A stretch of DNA of 43,594 nt from Candidatus Heimdallarchaeota archaeon (GTDB lineage: Archaea > Asgardarchaeota > Heimdallarchaeia > JABLTI01). Made by a program: the position numbers and the translations under genes. Where the stretch lies: positions 1 to 43,594 of the forward strand of contig JAHLVW010000110.1 of the NCBI GenBank assembly GCA_019058275.1, written 5' to 3'. The notes beneath the pieces were generated by a model. The model searched no databases and was not told where the DNA came from. It was given only the letters and a program-made list of their open reading frames with translations. Shown one piece after another: positions 8,766 to 17,179 of this stretch (the first letter of the stretch is position 1; every line of letters starts with the position of its first letter).

Positions 8766-9824
8766 TTACTTGATTCTAACATCGAATTCTTCATCAGAAT
8801 CCATGTTTTTACCTTCTACTTTTGCTCGTTTTTTTTCCTCGAGATATCGCATGAATTGTATTTCAGCAAGTTTTAGAGCTTCACGACCACGTGTAGTTAA
8901 TAGATACCTACCTCGAACAACTTCTTGAGTAACAAATTTCACTTCTTTATCTAGAAGTCGATCCATATGGTGTTTGAAGGTTCCACCTCGAAGGCTAGTG
9001 ATATCACTTAACTCTTTTTGGTACTTGGGAGCTTTCTCTAATTCCTTAAGAATTTTTAATCTATTATGATCACCAATGGCTGAGACAATTTTGGAACCAA
9101 TTTCATAAAATTCTTCAAGCTTTTTTTCAGGAATTCGGGGACCAATTGTTAGATGAACATCCCTGGTGATTTTGGAACCAATTTCTTTGCCAATTTTACC
9201 AATATCATCACCAACAATCTTTATCTCTTTACCAATGTCACCTGCACTTCTGACTGTAATTCCCATGGATGTCTTAATGCTATCTGCTACTGAAGCGAGA
9301 ATAGATCTTGTATAATCACCAAGTCTTACTTCTAAATCAGATGTAATTCCTTCGATGTCTTCATCCATGTCCAAATCCCAAGTATAGCTAGAATGCTTCT
9401 GGTCTCTTAGGGCATGCTCTTTCTCTCTTATTTTTCGCTCTTTGTTACGAAGTTCTTTACGAATGTGGTTAAATTCTCGTTGCTTGCTTTGAAGATCCCT
9501 TTGTTCTTCAAGAAGATTACTTTTCATAGCATGTAATTCTTTGGAAATATCTTCACGTTTTCTTCTGAGCAATTCTCTTTCCTTAGCAATTCGCTTCTTC
9601 TGTTCGGAGGTTAGCTTCCTAGCTTCTGCAACTCGATAACTGTGTGGTCTAGCTGGTAACCCGGGCTTTGGTGGTAGTGGGGGCATAGGTTCATTACCTT
9701 TTATGAAAGGATCAAAATCATCATATTCCTCAAAATCGGTACCTTCAACATCAAGTTTGTCTAACTTCTTTCGAAGACGCTCGATTTCTTTTTCTAGTTC
9801 TTTCTTTCTTTTATCTTTTGACAA
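8766..9824 (-). CDS. coiled-coil protein with C-terminal winged-helix (ArsR-like) domain
   Basis: 352 residues from a TTG start, with a GAGGTG Shine-Dalgarno nine nt upstream. The order of parts is: a short coiled coil (1-25); an acidic and proline-rich linker (PMPPLPPKPGLPARP); a long charged coiled coil (about 65-145); an amphipathic middle section (150-225); then a winged-helix domain at about 240-325 (DHNRLKILKELEKAPKYQKELS, with a recognition helix in RGGTFKHHMDRLLD, then the wing RYLLTTRGREALKLAE). The C-terminal half resembles ArsR/MarR-type archaeal regulators that sense through a partner domain. It probably binds DNA as a dimer held by the coil. The target is unknown, possibly its own promoter. 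Confidence 0.7.
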   Translation of the reverse strand: MSKDKRKKELEKEIERLRKKLDKLDVEGTDFEEYDDFDPFIKGNEPMPPLPPKPGLPARPHSYRVAEARKLTSEQKKRIAKERELLRRKREDISKELHAMKSNLLEEQRDLQSKQREFNHIRKELRNKERKIREKEHALRDQKHSSYTWDLDMDEDIEGITSDLEVRLGDYTRSILASVADSIKTSMGITVRSAGDIGKEIKIVGDDIGKIGKEIGSKITRDVHLTIGPRIPEKKLEEFYEIGSKIVSAIGDHNRLKILKELEKAPKYQKELSDITSLRGGTFKHHMDRLLDKEVKFVTQEVVRGRYLLTTRGREALKLAEIQFMRYLEEKKRAKVEGKNMDSDEEFDVRIK

Positions 9825-9845
9825 AAAAATACACCTCTTATTATC

Positions 9846-9950
9846 TTAATATATGGCACCTGCGATTAGTGCCATTTTTATTCTAGTTTGCTCCATTTCT
9901 TTCTTGATTTCTTCTTTGATTTTCTTCTTTTTTTCTGGCATTTTTTTCAT
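9846..9950 (-). CDS. 34-residue Lys-rich peptide, first gene of the winged-helix operon
   Basis: An ATG at 9950 follows a very good AAGGAG Shine-Dalgarno (plus-strand 9953-9958) and opens 34 codons ending with TAA at 9846. The peptide has a strongly basic and acidic helical start (MKKMPEKKKKIKEEIKKEME) and a short hydrophobic end (MALIAGAIY). It lies 21 bp upstream of the winged-helix gene on the same strand and appears to share its promoter. It could be a leader peptide or a small partner protein. The ribosome site is the main argument that it is translated. Confidence 0.5.
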   Translation of the reverse strand: MKKMPEKKKKIKEEIKKEMEQTRIKMALIAGAIY

Positions 9951-9962
9951 AACTCCTTAGAA

Positions 9963-10043
9963 AGTATTACACTTTTCTATACATAAGTTACATAAAATAG
10001 TATATAAATATTTGTAATTATCTTACATTGGAGTGTAATTACT
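9963..10043. promoter_or_regulatory. promoter region with inverted AGTNNTACACT / AGTGTAATTACT boxes
   Basis: On the minus strand a TATA-like TATTTATATA element lies near 10002-10012, about 55 bp before the 34-codon ORF. It is flanked by AGTATTACACT at 9963-9973 and the near reverse complement AGTGTAATTACT at 10032-10043; the latter contains the palindrome GTAATTAC. The arrangement fits two operator half-sites around the promoter of the winged-helix operon, perhaps for autoregulation. This is an inference. Confidence 0.35.
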
Positions 10044-10158
10044 CATTCTCACGAAAAAATGATAATGATCACCTAAAGCACTTAAAATAGCAATTACTTC
10101 AATATAGTACTCTTCTCGTAAAGTTTTTAATAGAAAAACGAAATAATGTTTGAGTGAA

Positions 10159-10465
10159 GAAGCGAATCATAACAACTTAACAAATCACGCTTCTCGTCTC
10201 AATCTTAGAGCACACTCTGAGAACCTTTGGATAAACACCAGTTGCAGCGGGTTAGGTGTTTATTGAGCCACCAAAGAAAAAAGAGAAATCTTCTTACTTA
10301 CCCGAAAGAAGAGAATGGTGCTCGATTATGATGAGACGTTAAGAGCCGGAACACAATAGCACAACTCAGATGAGTCCTAGAATGCCAAACCGTATGTTAT
10401 TGTGTTAATTAGATGGTTGGACCCTAAGCCCATTTTCTCTATTGGTGCTTATTCCAACCATCTAA
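10159..10465 (+). ncRNA. candidate large structured RNA of unknown family
   Basis: There is no ORF here, but dense complementary segments. Stem 10159-10164/10188-10193. Long closing helix 10195-10213/10318-10338 (CGTCTCA with TGAGACG, GAGCAC with GTGCTC), which encloses stems 10225-10230/10271-10276, 10231-10239/10255-10263 and 10289-10295/10306-10312. Then stem 10350-10358/10398-10406, and a 13-bp perfect stem 10409-10421/10453-10465 with further inner pairing. Loop 10248-10252 (CGGGT) is exactly complementary to loop 10300-10304 (ACCCG), a possible kissing interaction. A G-U extension of the fifth stem (10359/10397) slightly favours plus-strand transcription, with a possible TATA near 10121-10130. 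I find no RNase P RNA (GAGGAAAGTCC) or SRP RNA helix 8 signature, so the family is unknown. Confidence 0.55.
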
Positions 10466-10655
10466 CTGGTTTACTTCTATTATGGATTAACTGGGAATTT
10501 ATACTAAATGTTATTAGATTTAAAAGGCATGAGTTTTTTTAGTGAATTCACTAATATTAGTAAGATGCAGAATTGACAATTTATAAATACAATGATTTAC
10601 CATTTCAGATATAAATAAAATAGAGATTGTCAAATATAACTATTATAAGAGACTG

Positions 10656-13130
10656 GTGGCGTTTGACTTGGTTGTAGCTTTAAAAACAAAAGTAACAAAG
10701 GTATGTGTCGTGCTAATTCCTTTGATGCTATCTCTTGTAGCATTTCTAGTGCCACCTACAACAGTCAGATTGGAAATAGATGATTCTCAAAATGCAATTC
10801 TTAATTCGCAGGAAGTACAAACTAGTCTTACTGCAAGTATAAGTACAGAAAGTGAAACATCTAGAATCAAAGTTCAAAATTCTGATTCAATTAAAGATGA
10901 GCTTGGTCCAAATGCAGTAACCTCACCTATAATTCTTCGTGGAAATTACTTTACAGCAACAGGAAGACTTGAAGATACGCTTACAGGTTTAGGAGTTCCT
11001 GATGAACCAATCAAGATATTTTGGAATCACTTTTCGTGGACTGAATATGAAACTGATCGTTTTAATCTTGAAAGCAATTACCTGATTGGTCAAGGTCAAA
11101 CTGATAGTAATGGTGATTTTTCAATAACTACGAGAGATTCTGATCATTCTAAAGCAACAGGAGTTATAACTGTCTATTCTGTTTTTGAAGGTGATCCATT
11201 ATTGGGTCCTATTGAACAGAATCGTAACTTTACTACTGACATTGTTGATTGCTATGCAACAATCAGTATGAACTTAGCAGTAAATACTACAATAGTTCGG
11301 GAAGGAAGATCATTCATTGCTGATGCTAATTTGGTGTTTGATAATGGTACAACCCCTATAGTTGCTGCTGAAGGTGAAAACACAACCTTTGCTTGGTTAG
11401 GGAATATTACTGAAGTTACAATAGCAAGTTATGTAGCTAGCTCTACTTTCTTAGTTCCAATTGGAACAGCTGTAGGTGTTTTTTATCCTTTAGAAGCTTC
11501 GTTTAATGTCTCAATATTAGGATTGCCTCATGTAGTTGGAGATATCACATCTGAAGCTGATATAGGAACAGTAGCTGCTGATTGGGCAAATGCGTCTCGT
11601 TCTATTTTTGTTTTCACTGGTGCTGGTATTGTTTTTGATATTGATGAACCTGTAATACCAGGACCAGGGCAAAATCCTGAAGTTTTACGTGGTGAGACTC
11701 GAATAACTGTTTCAGGAATTTTATCAGATAGTGATGGATTACCTTTTGGATATGCAATTAGTGTTGATGTAAAAGTAAGCGGTATTATAATAATAACTGA
11801 CACAACCGATAATGATGGTAATTTTTCAATTCCCTTCATCATAATTAATTCATCTTTAGCTGTAGGTGTTCATGGTGTTAGTGTTAATGCTTCTGCAGGG
11901 GAAGGTATTAATGCTATTATTGAAACTGAAAATATAACTATCCTTGGGAATTCAAGTATGACTACTCCTACTATAACAGGTCCTCCTGTTGTTACTCCTT
12001 CTTTAGTTCTAGCTATGCCCAATGAAACTGTTCGGATTTTAGGTATAGTAAGAGATGTTTATGGTACTAATGATCCAATACCAAACATGCCTATTTCCGC
12101 ACAATGGGAAGATTATGGATTAGTATATAATACAATCACTTCCGTATCCGGATCATATACCTTCGATGTACAAATACCTGATACAATTAGTCCTGTTGAA
12201 AGAAATGGAACAGTCAATATAGTAACAAGTAGCACTCAATATTATACTGTATCTAGTTTAAGTGTCAATGTAGATGTTTTTACCAATAGTTTCTTCAACA
12301 TTTGGATGAACGCTTCAACAATAGTTGGTGGGTCTACTGTAACAAATCTTGGAGGAAATACACTTTATACTAATACTAATTTTACATTTCAAGGTTTGAT
12401 TAATGATCAATTTAATCGTCCTCTTGAAGACAGAATAATCGAATTTATAATCAATGGGAGTGTTGTAGACTCTGATAATCTAAATGCAAGCGGAGGTTAT
12501 AGTTATAATTTCAATAGTATCAGTGCTGGAGTTATTGCTGCGAATTATAACTTAACAATAGCATTGGTTGATGATCCATCCATGGCCTTCAGTTATTGGG
12601 TTCGATTTGAAGATCCCCCTCAACCATCTATTACTCCAACAACTCCTACTAATACAACACCAAATGGTGATTTTAATATGAATTTAGCAATTGGAATATT
12701 TGTAACAATGGTATCACTCATTGTAGTTGTAGCATCTGTCTATGCCTTTGGTCGTTTTAGAAGAACGAAGAAGATGGCAGCAGATATGGTTAATGACTAT
12801 ATGAATTTACCAGCAATTTTGAATCTGATAGATGAATCCGAAAGAGCAAAGGATTTCCGTCGAGCAGCAATTCTGTGTTATCGTGCTTTTGAAGCAATTT
12901 GTATGCAGGACTTACGTATACTTAATGCTAGAACACAATCACCTCGAGAGCTTGCTCGAATAGTAGCTTCAACTAATCGTATCCCTGTAAGAGATGTAAC
13001 AATGTTGGTTATGCGATATGAAGAAGCTCGATTTAGTGACCACAAAATAAACAAAAATTCATTCACACTCGCAAAGCAAGCTTTGGATAATGTGCAGTTA
13101 GCTTTAAGACAAGAACCAAAAGTAGGTTAG
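10656..13130 (+). CDS. large surface-exposed protein with cytosolic DUF4129-like tail
   Basis: 824 residues. An N-terminal hydrophobic signal/anchor (about 15-33) is followed by roughly 640 residues of Thr/Ser/Asn-rich beta domains. Several have the repeated pattern of carboxypeptidase-regulatory or Ig-like modules (GNYFTATGRLEDTLTGLGVP, TDNDGNFSIPF, SVSGSYTFDVQIP), with many N-glycosylation sequons. A transmembrane helix lies at about 676-698 (LAIGIFVTMVSLIVVVASVY). The last 120 residues match the DUF4129 pattern (DFRRAAILCYRAFEAIC, SPRELARIV, MRYEEARFS), which typically accompanies MoxR/DUF58 genes. It begins the MoxR cluster and overlaps no other gene. The start may be GTG 10656 or TTG 10668; a TATA-like AAATATAA is at 10632-10639. 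Confidence 0.75.
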   Translation: MAFDLVVALKTKVTKVCVVLIPLMLSLVAFLVPPTTVRLEIDDSQNAILNSQEVQTSLTASISTESETSRIKVQNSDSIKDELGPNAVTSPIILRGNYFTATGRLEDTLTGLGVPDEPIKIFWNHFSWTEYETDRFNLESNYLIGQGQTDSNGDFSITTRDSDHSKATGVITVYSVFEGDPLLGPIEQNRNFTTDIVDCYATISMNLAVNTTIVREGRSFIADANLVFDNGTTPIVAAEGENTTFAWLGNITEVTIASYVASSTFLVPIGTAVGVFYPLEASFNVSILGLPHVVGDITSEADIGTVAADWANASRSIFVFTGAGIVFDIDEPVIPGPGQNPEVLRGETRITVSGILSDSDGLPFGYAISVDVKVSGIIIITDTTDNDGNFSIPFIIINSSLAVGVHGVSVNASAGEGINAIIETENITILGNSSMTTPTITGPPVVTPSLVLAMPNETVRILGIVRDVYGTNDPIPNMPISAQWEDYGLVYNTITSVSGSYTFDVQIPDTISPVERNGTVNIVTSSTQYYTVSSLSVNVDVFTNSFFNIWMNASTIVGGSTVTNLGGNTLYTNTNFTFQGLINDQFNRPLEDRIIEFIINGSVVDSDNLNASGGYSYNFNSISAGVIAANYNLTIALVDDPSMAFSYWVRFEDPPQPSITPTTPTNTTPNGDFNMNLAIGIFVTMVSLIVVVASVYAFGRFRRTKKMAADMVNDYMNLPAILNLIDESERAKDFRRAAILCYRAFEAICMQDLRILNARTQSPRELARIVASTNRIPVRDVTMLVMRYEEARFSDHKINKNSFTLAKQALDNVQLALRQEPKVG

Positions 13131-13148
13131 TTGATAGAGGTAAGAAAG

Positions 13149-14651
13149 ATGGCAAGAAAATTCGATAGAAATGCATTCATCCTTACGATGATTTTCATAA
13201 TATTTTGTTTGCCTATTCTCTTATCTGTAACAAGAATCGGTCGTGAAGAAACAAGACAGTTTTCAATCTATAACACTGGATGGGATGGTACAAGTACTCT
13301 CAGAACTCAATTAGAAAGTCAAGGTTTTGAATTTCATCCAATAATTTCAACTCTAAACACTTTAACTCGAGTTGATACTATGGGTGTTTTAGCTCTCATT
13401 GGTCCAACTATCTTTTTTGATCCAACAGAAACTGCTGCATTGGCTTATTATATAATGAGAGGTGGTAGTGTTATCATAGCTGATGATTTTGGAAGAGCTA
13501 ATGATATTCTTGGCTTGATTAATTCTGTTATTGCACCATTTCTTAACAATATTAACCTTTCTGCTTTGGGTATTGAATCATTCCCATTAGCTGGAATAAA
13601 AATTAATCAATCTTTGTTATGTGATCCACTTTCAAATTATATAAGTCCAGTGATGCCAATAATTAGATCTTTTCATAATATTCCAGGGGGCCCTGATGTA
13701 AGTGGCTTGAGTAGCGTTATAACAAGCTTTCCATCATCAATATCCTTTTTAGGTTATGATGCAGAAGATGATAGAACCTTTTGGTCACCTAATATTAATC
13801 TCTATGTTAATAATGAATCAGTAGGATCAATAAATGGGATGCTTCAAAGTAGCAATCTTGGTTGGTTGGAATCAGATATCGCTGCTGCAAGAGAAGGTGA
13901 TTTATTAAGAAGCTCTGGTGAGTGGAACGGAACTTTTGGTATAATGCTACCTCTAGGATTAGCAGGCGCTGGTGTTGGTAATATACTCATTTGTTCAGAT
14001 CCAAGCATATTCATAAATGAGTTAATGGAACAACCAACCCATGATAATGCCCAATTGGCAAGCATTCTCTTTAATTGGTTAGATTTTAACAATTCAAGGA
14101 CCATATATTATGATGAATCTCATTTATCATCTGCACAAGGAAGGGCAGCATTAAGTATTTTTGATCCTTTCAGTTACATTAGTATGTATTTGCGATATGT
14201 TGATTCTTTTACCATGTTTCCATTATTGGCTCCACTCTTTCCATTTATTGCTTTCATCTTTTTGAGAAGAAGATATCCAAAAACAAGAGGTCCATCACCT
14301 CTATTGATGACTAAGATTAAACAGCGAAGATCAAGATCATTTTTCGCAGCAAAAATGGTCTGGTACCTGAATTATCAGCAATTTGATAATGCGGTAGATT
14401 TGCTCTATAAACGAGTAAAACGACGTTTACAAAAGAAATTTGGTATTACTGAAGATATCAATAGTGATACAATAATTGAGTTATTAGATGAACATTATCC
14501 TGATAAATTCAACTTAAAAGAAGTAGATAAAACACTTAAACGCATTGAATTTGTAACTCAAAAATCAAGGAAAATATCAGAGGAAGAATTTACTGATTTG
14601 GTTCTTAAAATTAAAGATTTAGAGGACAATACAACCAAATCAAACATGTAG
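13149..14651 (+). CDS. DUF4350-type membrane-anchored protein of the MoxR cluster
   Basis: About 500 residues. The ATG at 13149 is chosen because GAGGT lies eight nt before it; an in-frame TTG at 13131 directly after the previous stop is less likely. It has an N-terminal anchor (about 10-28), then a DUF4350-like alpha/beta region (WDGTSTLRTQLESQGFEF, followed by the sheet and loop GGSVIIADDFG). A second membrane segment lies near residues 355-380 (FPLLAPLFPFIAFIFL), ahead of a basic cytosolic tail of about 115 residues. DUF4350 proteins occur with MoxR ATPases and DUF58 proteins; the biochemical role is not established. Start-to-stop spacing to the previous gene is 18 bp, so they are coupled. 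Confidence 0.7.
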   Translation: MARKFDRNAFILTMIFIIFCLPILLSVTRIGREETRQFSIYNTGWDGTSTLRTQLESQGFEFHPIISTLNTLTRVDTMGVLALIGPTIFFDPTETAALAYYIMRGGSVIIADDFGRANDILGLINSVIAPFLNNINLSALGIESFPLAGIKINQSLLCDPLSNYISPVMPIIRSFHNIPGGPDVSGLSSVITSFPSSISFLGYDAEDDRTFWSPNINLYVNNESVGSINGMLQSSNLGWLESDIAAAREGDLLRSSGEWNGTFGIMLPLGLAGAGVGNILICSDPSIFINELMEQPTHDNAQLASILFNWLDFNNSRTIYYDESHLSSAQGRAALSIFDPFSYISMYLRYVDSFTMFPLLAPLFPFIAFIFLRRRYPKTRGPSPLLMTKIKQRRSRSFFAAKMVWYLNYQQFDNAVDLLYKRVKRRLQKKFGITEDINSDTIIELLDEHYPDKFNLKEVDKTLKRIEFVTQKSRKISEEEFTDLVLKIKDLEDNTTKSNM

Positions 14652-14724
14652 ATTTTCCATATTTAATAAAAAAAGTAACTAAATACTATCATGATAAAAA
14701 AAATAAAATATTCGGGGTAAAAAA

Positions 14725-15732
14725 ATGACAGAATTTGTACCACCACCTCCACCAGAGAAAAAAGCAGCACGAGCAACTAGTCTTGTTGGTGTTTCCGATG
14801 TAGAAAGAATAGCTAAAAACATATCAGAAGAATTATCAAGTCATATCATTGGTATGAAAAGCACAGTCCAAAATCTATTGATAAGTTTGTTATGTGATGG
14901 ACATATTCTTTTAGAAGGTGTTCCTGGTATTGCAAAAACTACGTTAGCAAAATTATTTGCAGCTACATTAGGTTGCAAGTACAAACGTGTGCAATTTACA
15001 CCTGATTTATTACCATCAGATGTATTAGGCACAAATGTTTTTGATCAACGATCTGGAACCTTTAAATTGCGAAGAGGACCTATTTTTACGAACATTCTTC
15101 TAGCTGATGAAATAAACAGAGCTCCACCAAAAACACAAAGTGCTCTTTTAGAAGCAATGGCTGAAAGACAAGTTTCGATTGAAGGTAATACGTATATCCT
15201 TTCATCACCATTTATCGTTATTGCAACCCAGAACCCAATTGAGCAAGAAGGAACTTATCCTTTACCTGAAGCACAAGTGGATCGCTTTTTAATGAAAGCA
15301 GTAGTAGGATTACCTAATCCAGTAGAAGAAGAAAAGATCATCAAACTTAAACATGAACCAGAAGATAATCGAATTAATGAAATCACAACACCTGAAACAA
15401 TAGTCAAATTGCAAAAGGTCATACGAGAAGGTGTTTTTGTAGATCAAGGCATCATTGAATACATTAGAGACATAACAGTTCGAACTCGTACGGATCCAAG
15501 ATTGTTTTTAGGAGGAAGTCCAAGAGCAAGTATTGCTATGCTAAATAGCTCTAAAGCTTACGCTGCAATTTGTGGTCGTGATTATGTTGTTCCTGACGAT
15601 GTGAAAAGAATAGCAGTTGATGCTGTGTATCATCGTTTAATTTTGAAACCAGAAGCTGATCTCGAAGGAATTACTTCTCAATCAATTGTCAGAGAATTAA
15701 TACGTGATATACCAATTCGAGAAACTAGATAG
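14725..15732 (+). CDS. moxR: MoxR-family AAA+ ATPase
   Basis: 335 residues, typical for MoxR. Walker A is GVPGIAKT (65-72), Walker B is LLADEINRA (125-133), sensor 1 is the Asn of VIATQNPIEQEG, and the arginine-finger region is EAQVDRFLM. The C-terminal lid has GGSPRASIAML, with sensor 2 Arg. MoxR proteins are hexameric chaperones that insert cofactors or mature VWA-domain partners. The following gene encodes the expected DUF58/VWA partner. A GGGG-type ribosome site precedes the ATG, and 73 bp separate it from the previous gene, so a second promoter is possible. Confidence 0.93.
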   Translation: MTEFVPPPPPEKKAARATSLVGVSDVERIAKNISEELSSHIIGMKSTVQNLLISLLCDGHILLEGVPGIAKTTLAKLFAATLGCKYKRVQFTPDLLPSDVLGTNVFDQRSGTFKLRRGPIFTNILLADEINRAPPKTQSALLEAMAERQVSIEGNTYILSSPFIVIATQNPIEQEGTYPLPEAQVDRFLMKAVVGLPNPVEEEKIIKLKHEPEDNRINEITTPETIVKLQKVIREGVFVDQGIIEYIRDITVRTRTDPRLFLGGSPRASIAMLNSSKAYAAICGRDYVVPDDVKRIAVDAVYHRLILKPEADLEGITSQSIVRELIRDIPIRETR

Positions 15733-15781
15733 ACAAAGTAACAAACACCAAGTTCTCACACTATAGTTGGATTGAATATTT

Positions 15782-17179
15782 ATGATTTCAAAAAGAGGTT
15801 CCTTTATCCTTTTCGGAGGTTTATTCATGATTTCCGTAGGTTTAGCTTTGGAAGGTGTACAACCTGTTTTTGAAATAATAGAATTATTTACACAACAACA
15901 ATTAGCATATGGAGTATCCAACATAATAGTAACTTATTTCCTTCTTATTGGAATCTTAATGGTTATTGGAACTACTTTTGGTTATCCTATTTTTCGAATA
16001 CAAGCGAATACAGAAGGAATTGAAGTTCATAGAATTCTAGATAAGAAAAAATGCTTCGCAGGTGATTATATCCATGTACAGATTACAATCCATAATAAAG
16101 GACCAAATGCTATTGATCAATTAGAAATTTATGATGCATACCCCGAAACAATGGATTTGGTTCTAGGAGAAAATTATCTGTTTACAAGAATTAATGGAGG
16201 AGCAAAAGCAGAATTTTCCTATATATTACGAACACCAGTAAGAGGACTGTACAAAGTAGGTCCGACAAAAATAATAATACATGATAGATTAGGTTTTTAT
16301 CAAGAGGAGAAGATAAAGAAAGACTTTGATGAGGTTTTAGTTTATCCTTCTTATGAAGATATAAAGAAATTGAAAACACTAGGCGCAAAAAGACAGCTTG
16401 GTAAAATATTTGGTATTCATAGAACGAAGCTAAAAGGTACTGGTATGGAATTTTGGGGAATTAGAGATTATTACCCCGAAGATGCTTTCAGATATATAGA
16501 TTGGAAAGCATATAGTCGCACTAATAAATTACAAATACGTGAATTCGAAACTGAGAAAAACATCAGAATTATGGTACTACTTGATACTTCTCAAAGTATG
16601 GAACAAGGATTAATTCGTAATACTAAACTTGAATTTAGTATACGTTCTATTGTTTTATTAGCTCATATGGCTCAAGAAAGGAAAGATATTATGGGTCTTG
16701 CTACATTTAACAGCAAAGTAAATACATTCATACAACCTGGACAAGGGTTACATCATTTCAATAGAATTCTTGAAGATTTAGCTTATGTTCAGCCAGATGG
16801 ACCATCTTATCTAACAAATGCTGTTCATAATCTAATTATGAGGTATCGAAGTAGAGGTTTGCTGTTTATCATAACTGATTTAGAAGGCAAGAAAAAGGAT
16901 ATTTTGGATGGCATTCGAAAAGCTTCAGCTGCTGGTTATGATGTAATAGTACTATCTCCATTTGGTCCATTCTTTGAGATACAGAATACTCGTTTAGGAC
17001 CAACTGAAAAAGCATTAGGAGAAGCAATAGCTGAAGAATACTATGAAATTCGTCAGCGTTTGAGTAAAGACATTCAAAGATATCGTGCAGGAGTAATTTC
17101 TGTAGGTCCAGATGATTTCCTAGTATCAATAATAAATGAGTATCTAGAAGCAAAAAGGAGGGGTATTGGTCTTGTCTGA
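15782..17179 (+). CDS. DUF58 / VWA-like membrane protein, MoxR partner
   Basis: 465 residues. Two membrane helices at the N-terminus (about 8-30 and 47-70) are followed by an Ig-like beta domain (80-190, HVQITIHNKGPNAIDQL). The DUF58 core FWGIRDYYPEDAFRYIDWKA (224-243) comes next, then a VWA-type fold with an intact metal-ion adhesion site D268-T-S-Q-S. This is the classic partner of MoxR, and it immediately follows that gene. It ends with TGA and overlaps the next gene by 14 bp (or 8 bp, depending on start), which indicates translational coupling. Confidence 0.9.
   Translation: MISKRGSFILFGGLFMISVGLALEGVQPVFEIIELFTQQQLAYGVSNIIVTYFLLIGILMVIGTTFGYPIFRIQANTEGIEVHRILDKKKCFAGDYIHVQITIHNKGPNAIDQLEIYDAYPETMDLVLGENYLFTRINGGAKAEFSYILRTPVRGLYKVGPTKIIIHDRLGFYQEEKIKKDFDEVLVYPSYEDIKKLKTLGAKRQLGKIFGIHRTKLKGTGMEFWGIRDYYPEDAFRYIDWKAYSRTNKLQIREFETEKNIRIMVLLDTSQSMEQGLIRNTKLEFSIRSIVLLAHMAQERKDIMGLATFNSKVNTFIQPGQGLHHFNRILEDLAYVQPDGPSYLTNAVHNLIMRYRSRGLLFIITDLEGKKKDILDGIRKASAAGYDVIVLSPFGPFFEIQNTRLGPTEKALGEAIAEEYYEIRQRLSKDIQRYRAGVISVGPDDFLVSIINEYLEAKRRGIGLV

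Noticed and set aside
10332..10352. The GTTAAGAGCCGGA stretch recalls 5S rRNA (GTTAAG) and the CR-II/III region of RNase P RNA.
   Set aside because: The other 5S rRNA or RNase P elements are missing, and the local fold differs.
10409..10465. Minus-strand AGAGAAAATGGGCTTA resembles the CR-V segment of RNase P RNA (ACAGAANNNGGCTTA).
   Set aside because: No CR-I partner (GAGGAAAGTCC) is found on either strand, and this stretch is locked in its own 13-bp hairpin, so the match looks accidental.
11528..11842. A 104-codon minus-strand ORF inside the surface-protein gene.
   Set aside because: Composition follows the complementary codons of the real gene; no start signal.
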